Below, piece by piece: positions 7,301-16,300 of a DNA stretch of 29,885 nt. The stretch is from a virus. Below the pieces are notes generated by a model. That model did no database searches. It was not told the origin of the DNA and saw nothing but the letters and a program-made list of their open reading frames with translations. The stretch is from the IMG/VR virus record IMGVR_UViG_3300030110_003674, positions 1 through 29,885 of that record, one strand, 5' to 3'. The position numbers and the translations under genes were made by a program. Within the stretch, counting starts at the first letter, position 1, and every line of letters starts with the position of its first letter.

Positions 7301-10300
7301 ACCTATAGGAATTAATACAGTTAATAATACAATTAATTTTAAAAATCATGGATTAAATGATGGAGATAATGTATTATATTCAAATGATCCTATTAGTGGA
7401 TCTAATAAAGATATTACAGGTTTAACTACATCTACTGGTATAACAACTACATCAATTCACTATAAAGTATTAAAAATAGATGATAATTCCTTTAGTTTAT
7501 CAAATAGTGGTGTTGGTGGAACAATAACTTCATTCTATGAAAGAAGAAAACCCATAGAGATTACATCCATAGGAGCAGGAAGTAGTTATCATAATTTCTA
7601 TTATCCTCCTATTGAAGTTTCTATAGATTATACTTCTGCTGGAATTGGTAGTACATCCTTTTCTGTCACATTAACACCATTAGTAAGAGGTAGTATTATT
7701 GATTCATATGTTTATGAATCTGGTGCTGGTTATGGATCTACTACATTAAATTTCCAGAAAAAACCTTCAGTAACTGTAAATAATGGTAAAAATGCAGCAA
7801 TGGTTCCTGTTGTTGTAGGAGGGGAAGTTAAATCTGTAAATATTCAATTTGGTGGACAACAATACACATCAATTCCAGATTTAATAGTTAGTGATATTAG
7901 TGGAAGAGATGTATTGGGTTCTGGTGCTGAATTAAGACCTGTTATTAGTAATGGAAAGATAACTGATGTTAAAATAATTAATACAGGTATTGGATATTCT
8001 GATACAACTATACATACATCAATTTTAGTTAAATCTGCAGGATCTGATGCATCCTTTGACCCAATAATTAGGTCATTAGATGTCAATAATGTTGAAAATA
8101 GACGTGATAGTTCATCACCAATTAGTGAAATTTTTGAAGAATCTTCAAATAATTTAGAATATTCAGTTTCTGGTTATTTTGAAAAGTTAAGAGACTCATT
8201 TAAGGATAATGTAAATTCACCTTCAGGTATAATTGGATGGGCTTATGATGGAAATCCAATATATGGTTCATATGGATATGATGATCCTTCAATTGCTAAT
8301 AATTCACGAAGATTACTTACTGGTTATGTAAAAGACATCACTAATATTTCTGATAGACCATTGGGATTTGATGCTGGATTCTTTGTTGAAGATTATAAAT
8401 TTCTTGATAATGGTGATCTTGATAAGTATAATGGTAGATATGCCAAAACATTAGAATTTCCTAATGGTGTTTATGCTTATTATGCTGCAATTGATTTGGA
8501 TGGAAATCCTGAATTTCCATATTTTATAGGTGAATGTTATAGGTCTAATACTTTAGAAGAAAATAAAACTCTTGATCAAACATTTGATTTTAATAATTCA
8601 GACTTACTTAGAAACACTTTTCCACATAAAATATCTGATGAATTTGCTAATAATGATTTTATTGTTGAAACAAATGAAATTACAAGACAAAAAACAGTTA
8701 TTGAGTCTGTAACTGATGGATTTGTTAATAATTTTGAAATTATTAGTAATGGTAGTAATTATAAAGTAAATGATAATGTATCATTTGATAATACAGGTAC
8801 AAGTGGTAGTGGATTAATTGCAAAAGTATCTTCAATAGAAGGAAAAGATATTACAACAATAGAAACTAGTGTAGAGAATTTCCCAACAGCAACATTTACA
8901 TATGTTAATGATGAGAATATAAAAGTTACTATTCTTCCACAACATTCTTTAAGGAATAATGATGATATTATAATTTCTGGACTTAGTACTTATCTAACTG
9001 AGTTAAATGGATTTCACAAAATAGGAATTACTTCATATTACTCAAATTTAATTTCTCCACTTGGAGCAGGAGCTGCTACAACAGAGGTATATGTAAATCA
9101 TATTCCAAATGACGTTTCTATTGGGTCTAGTATTGGAATTGGACCAGAAACTGCAAAATTATTAGATATTTACAGAAATCTTAATATACTTAGGATTGAA
9201 AGAGGATTACCTGGTACTTCTCACAGCATATCTACAAAATTAGAATTTAAACCAGATTCATTTACAATTCCTAAAAAAGTAGATTATTTTGAGTCTTCTA
9301 TTAATAAATTAGCATATTTTAATGCTAGAGAGTCTGTAGGGGTTGGTAGTACAGCTGGTGTAGTTGGATATACAACAACGTTTGATTTTGGAGATTCTCA
9401 GGTTACAAGAAATATTCAAACTAGATCAATTTATATTGAAAATCACCCATTCGAAACTAATGAAGCAGTTACTTTAACTGTACCTACTGGTGGTGCTCTT
9501 GCAATTTCAACAATTGGTATTGATGCTATTGGTGTAATAGCACCATTTAATTTACCAGCATCTGGACTTACTACTAATGTGTATGTTGTTAATAAGTCAG
9601 TAAACACTATTGGAATAAAGACTGGTATTGGTACTGATCATAATGGTAATGAATATGAAGAAGTTTATTTCCGTAATACTCCAGGTCAATTAGTTGATAA
9701 TGATAAGTATCTATTAGAAACACAATTTATTCAAAAACAAGGGGTAATTGATAGGGTTAATACTGTCGTTTCTGTTTCAACTTCTCATGAATTGGTAGTA
9801 GGGGATAAAGTAAATTTAAATGTTATACCAAAACTTTCTGTTGGTATTGGTACAACATCTACATCTGTTGCTGTTAAATGGGATGACAATATTAATCATA
9901 TTACTATCAATCCACGTATTATAGATGCTTCTAAGATTAATACAACATCTAATCAATTAGAAATACTTAGACATAACTTAAATACGGGAGATAGAGTTAG
10001 TTATTCATCAACATTACCTATTTCTGGTTTATCTACAAATACTTATTACACATTTAAAGTTGATGATAATAATATTAAACTTTGTGATACTCTTATAGAT
10101 TCTAATGCAAATCCACCTACTGTAGTAAGTTTTGCAAGTACAGGTGGTCAGAGTCATACAATAACTCCAATTAATCCAAGAATTACAGTAACTCAAGGTA
10201 CTAATTTAGTATTTGATTTATCAGATTCTTCATTAAGTGGCCATTATTTAAAAATCTATCATGATAATAAATTTAATAATGAGTTTGTTTCTACAGGAAC

Positions 10301-13300
10301 AACTGAAGGGTTTACTATAACTGGTATTGATACTACTGGTGGAGTAGTAGGTGCTGCATTAACAATTAATTATAATACTGAAACAACAAATATATTACCT
10401 AAAAAATTATATTATACTTTAGAAAAATCTGGATATTTAAGTACTGCAGATACTTTAGTAAATAATCATTCTGAAATATTATTCATTGATAGTACATATA
10501 CTAAAGAGCATGTAATTTCTGGGGTTGGTAATACTACATTTAATATTGCTTTAAGTAAAATTCCAGAAAGATTATCTTATGCTTCTTCTGAGTGTTCTAC
10601 AATAAAATATAATACAAATTCTACAAGTGCACAAGGATCTATATCAGATATTCGTATTATTTCTGGTGGAACTGGATACAAAAAATTACCAGATTTCTCC
10701 ATGGTAACTTCTACTAATGGAGTAAATGCTTTAATAGTTGCAAAATCAAATACTATAGGAGATGTAAAAAAAGCAAGAATTATTAATGAGGGATTTGAAT
10801 ATTCATCAGATAAAACTTTACAACCAAATGCTGATATATCTCCATTAATTACTATTAGAGATTCAAATACTATAGGAATTGTTACAGTTGTTAATGGTGG
10901 AAAAGATTATACCACCCCTCCTAATATTGTGATTGTTAATGATGATAGTGGTAAAATAATTGATAGTGGAATTTTAGAAGCAAATATAGTAGGTAATTCT
11001 ATTGATAGTGTTAATATACTACAATCCCCCAAAGGACTGTCGGAAAAAACATCAAAATTATATGCTACTAATAATACTAATGGAATTAGTATTGTTGAGG
11101 TATCATCTCCTTCTGCAGGTATTGGAACCACATTTACATGCACCATAACAACTCCAGTACTTGGTTTCCCAACACCACCATTTAAAATTGGAGATAAAGT
11201 ATTCATAGAAGGAATACAAAAAGTTGGTGCTGCAGGATCTGGATTTAATTCTGAAGATTATGGATTTAAATTCCTTGAAGTTGGTCTTTATGATACAAGT
11301 GGAACCAAAGATGTTGTAACAATTAATGTAGTTGGATTAACAACCACTGTTGGTGTTGCTAAAACAGTTCAAGATTCATTTGGAACTATAATACATGAAG
11401 ATGATTATCCATCATTCACTATCACACAAAAACAATCTGTTTTCTTAATTGGTGAAAAAATTATTAGTGATGGTATAGAAAGAAACTTATTTATTGCTAA
11501 TATCGATGTAAAAGGATATATTAAAGTAAATGGTAGTTATAATTTATCTCTAAATGAAGTTATTACTGGTAAAGAATCTGGATCTATAGCAACAATAGAC
11601 AGGATTATCGATAATTTTGGAAGATTTAAAGTTAATTACGCAAATAAAAAAGATATTGGTTGGGAAGATAATATTGGAAAATTGAATGAAGATTTTCAAG
11701 TAATTCCAGATAATGATTATTATCAAAATCTTTCATATACAATTAAGAGTCCAATTACATGGGAAGAATTTAGCAGTCCTGTTAATAATTTAGTTCATAC
11801 TAGTGGAACAAAGAATTTTTCAGATACTGGAATATCTTCAACTGCAACTGTTGGTATTGGTAGTTCAAGTGCTTCAACTATAATAAAAGATCTATTTGAT
11901 GAACGTAGAGTAGATACAGTTTATGAATATGATTTGGTTAAAGATATTGATTTAGTTGGTGGGTCTTCTAAATTCTTAAGTTTTAAAACTAAAAAATTAA
12001 CAGATTATACTCTTGCTAAAACTAATGCAGTTTTAAAAATAGATGATATAGATGATTTATTTTCCAATTTATCTAATGATCCTAAAAGTTATCTAGATCT
12101 TTTTAAATTACCTTCAACAATTACATATGATAATATTTTAATAAGAGTTAATGAATCTTTTGATAATACCAATCTTCAATTAACAGATTTAGTTATTCTT
12201 AACAATGGAACTAATAGTTTCTTATTAGAAAAAGGAAGTATTAATAATGTTGGAACAGCAATTACTCATGCGGTAAATGAATCATATGGAACATTTTCAA
12301 TATATGTTGATGATTATGATGATAGTTATTTAAGATTTACACCTCGTGATCCTATTAATATTGATTATGATTTAAAATATATTAGATCTACTTTTAGTTC
12401 TGCCTCTAGTGGAATAGGAACTACGTCAATTGGATTTGTTGATTTGACTGCAGCTGCCATAGGAGTTGCTTCAACTACATCAGCATCTGGAATAACTAGT
12501 TCTATTATAGGTGTTGGTACTCATAAATTTAATTCATTATATGTTAATACTCAAGTTATTGACAATGAAACTAATGATATGAATTTTGTTGATATATATT
12601 TGACTCATGACGGAACTAATACATATCTTTCTGAATATTATTTTGATTCAGAATCACAAAATTATTCTGGATCTCTCATAGGTTCATTTAATGCTGATAT
12701 TACTTCGGGACTATTATCATTAAAATATACAAATGATACTGTAAATGGAGTTACTCTTAAATCTAAAATTGTTGGATTTGGAACAACATCTGTTGGTGTT
12801 GGTACCTATAGATATAAGTTAGATGAACAGGATGATGGTCAAGAAAGAACAGCAATATATCAATCACATTATGAAACTACCACTGGTGCTGCTGCAACAA
12901 CTGTATTTACTGTAGATAAGAATTTATTCAATACAGTTAAATCATCAGTTGAAGTTGGTATGGGAGCATCTAAATCTCTACATAAACTTTTAACTATTAA
13001 TGATATTCAACAATCTAATGTGTATGTGCAACAAGGACCTTTCCTTTCTGTAAAGGGTAATGGTATTGGAGCAACTGATTCTCAAAGTGGAATGGGAACA
13101 TTTGGTGGTTATTATTCTGGTGATAATTTTATCTTAAAATTCTTCCCAGATGCATCAATGACATCTGAACTTAAAGTTTCCTCATTTAATGAATGTTTCT
13201 ATACTACTGTTGATACCGTTAATATTCCACCAGATCATACTTATGGAAATATTACAGAATCTTTGAATGTTGATCAATATAATGGACTTGAAGGAAAAAG

Positions 13301-16300
13301 AGTTGAAAGAACGGAATTTCCTCTAAGTTTTAATAATGATTTTATTTTTGCTAAAGTATTTAATCCTAAAAATGCTACACAATTGAATTTAAGCACAGGA
13401 TTATTTACTTTAAAAAATCATTTCTTTAGCACAGGTGAATCATTAAAATATACTCCTAAGTCTACATTTGTTGGACTTGGATCAACTGCAATGACTGATA
13501 ATAGTGGTACAGTTATACCATCTACTGTTTTTGCAATTAAAGTTGATGATGATAGTTTTAAAATTGCTACATCAAGAAGTAATGCAGATTCTGGAACAAA
13601 TGTTTCTTTTGGATCTTCTGGTGAAGGAAATGCACATGAACTTTCAATGGTCAAATCCAATGAAAAGTCTGTTATAACAATTGATGGTATACCTCAATCT
13701 CCATTAATTTTCACTAAAGTTGCACATACTTTATCTGGAAATAGTGGTGGTCAAATTAGTGCATCATCTACAATATTCTCTTTAAGTGGAATAGGAACAA
13801 TAAATCCATCAGACATTTTAAGAATTGATGATGAATATATTAAAGTTGTAAATGTTGGACTTGGAACAACTGCAGTTGGACCAATAACTGGTGCAGGATC
13901 ATCTACAATAGTTGAGGTTACAAGACAAATTTTTGGATCAACAGCAGCAGTTCATACTGATACAACAACTGCTAGACTTTATAAAGGATCTTATAATATT
14001 GTTGGTAAGAATATTCATTTCATTGAACCACCTAAAGGAAATCCATCAATTGTTAAAGATGAAAGTAATTTAGATCCTCCAAAATCTGATTTTACTGGAA
14101 GGGTATTTTTAAGAAGTAATTATGATACAAACCAAATATACGATGATATTTCTGATGAATTTACTGGTATTGGTAGAACATTCACTTTAACCGTAGGTGG
14201 AGCAAATACTGCTGGAATTGGAAGTACTGGTGGTAATGGTATTTTGTTTATTAATAGTGTATTTCAAACTCCTACTACTATTAACAACCCACTCAATAAT
14301 TATAGTTTGGATGATGGAGATCAAATTGCAGGAATAACAACTGTTACATTTACTGGCATAGCAACAAATGATGGATCTTCTGGAGGTGGAGAAGTTTTCA
14401 CTTCTATAAGTGATGTGAATGTAAATCAATTACCAAGAGGAGGTGTTGTTGTTTCCTTAGGTGCTTCTGGTGGATTAGGATATGCACCTCTTGTTGGATC
14501 TAAGGTAAGACCTACATCTGATACAACTAGGTCTATTACAAGCGTTGTTGGATTTGCTACAACTGGTTCAGCACTTTCAATTAGCACTGCTTCATATGAT
14601 AATACAACTGGATTAATGACAGTTACCACTTTAAAGGAACATGGATTTGTTCTTGGTGAAACAAATGAAGTTACTATGGTTGGACTTCATTTTGCATGTG
14701 CTGCTGCCCATTCTGGTGTAACTACCACTATATTCCCAGATGTTATTAATGACAGACCATTTTCTATTACAGGAATTTCTTCTATTAATACATTTACTGC
14801 AGATGTTGGTATATGTACTATTCCACATAATTATGTTGGTCAAGGAACTGTATTTTCTTGGTATGGTGATTTAACATATGGTCAGGGATATAATAATATT
14901 ATTTCTATTGGAGTAGCAGTAACAGATAAAGGATATGATCATAAATTTGTGAGTGCTGATAATAATTCAATTCTTGTTGCTGGAGTGGGTGCTTTAACAC
15001 CTACAGATGCATTCTATGAATCTCATTCGGGTAGATTGATATTAACTATCAATAACCATGATCTTACTACTAGTAATGTAATAGGAATTGGTACTCGTTC
15101 ATTATTATTCACATGTTCTAGAGATAATCATTCAACTTCTCACACATATCCAAGAGCTGGGGCAACTCCAAGTTCTTCTATCGGAGATCCAATACACAAT
15201 AATATGGCAATACCGATTGTAGCAACTACAACAAACACTATAGAGGTTAATGTTGGTGCTGCATCAAGTGGTAGTGGTGCTATTATAACAGCACATCCAG
15301 TTGGAGTTAATACACACATATTTGTAAGTGGAACAACTGGTGGTATTAGAAGACTTAGTGGAACACCAGGAAACCTTACAGCACTAAATGGAACTTTATA
15401 TGAACCCACTACAGGTGTATTAACTATTAAAAGTGGATCTCACAGTCTTAGTGCAGCAACAACTAAAAATATAACTGGTGCTCTTTATACAGCCACAACA
15501 GGTATAATGACCATCACTTCATCATCTCATGGATTTGATAATGGTGATTATGTTAAGATTGTAAATAATTCAATAATATTTACATGCGATAAAGATGGTG
15601 GAGTTAGTAATCATTCATACCCAAGAATAACTGATCCAATTTATAATAAGTGGATAGCAATTGCAAACAAAACCACTAATACATTTGAATTACAAGTTGG
15701 TATTAGTACCGCAGGAAATTATACACATACTTATGTTGGTGGAACTGCTGTAAATGCTATTAAAAAAGCAAATAGTTTTATTGGAATTTCTACAGGATCT
15801 ATAATATTTACATGTGCTCAAGATAGTCATAAGACTATTCATCCATACCCCAGATCAACTGATCCATTTAATTGGAGTGATGGAAAAGTATTAGGAGTTG
15901 AAACTGTTGCGTCTGCAACTTTATTCACGGTAAATGTTGGTAAATCTGCAAATGGAAGTGGTGGTGCATTGACATATAATATTGGTGCTGCTGGAACAAA
16001 TTATACCAATCCTAGAATATTTGTTTCTGATCCAAGTTATTCTGATCTTTCTGTTAGGGGAATATCACGTTTAACAGGTGGAGATGATGTTGGGTCAGGT
16101 CTTCTTGTTGATATTAGTGTTTCTGGTGCTTCAACTGTTGGAGTAGCTTCTGATACGTTTGAAGTTAGTAAATATGATATTTCTAGAAATGGTTATGGAT
16201 TTAGACGTGGAGATATAATTGAACCTATTGGATTAGTTACTGCCAGAACATTACAATCTCCAATATCAAAATTACAATTAAATATTGATGATATTTATTC

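Noticed and set aside
10907-11206. Minus-strand open frames inside the giant and other structural genes
   Set aside because: They lie wholly within well-supported + strand genes and reflect the repetitive, AT-rich composition. No start signal or domain was seen.
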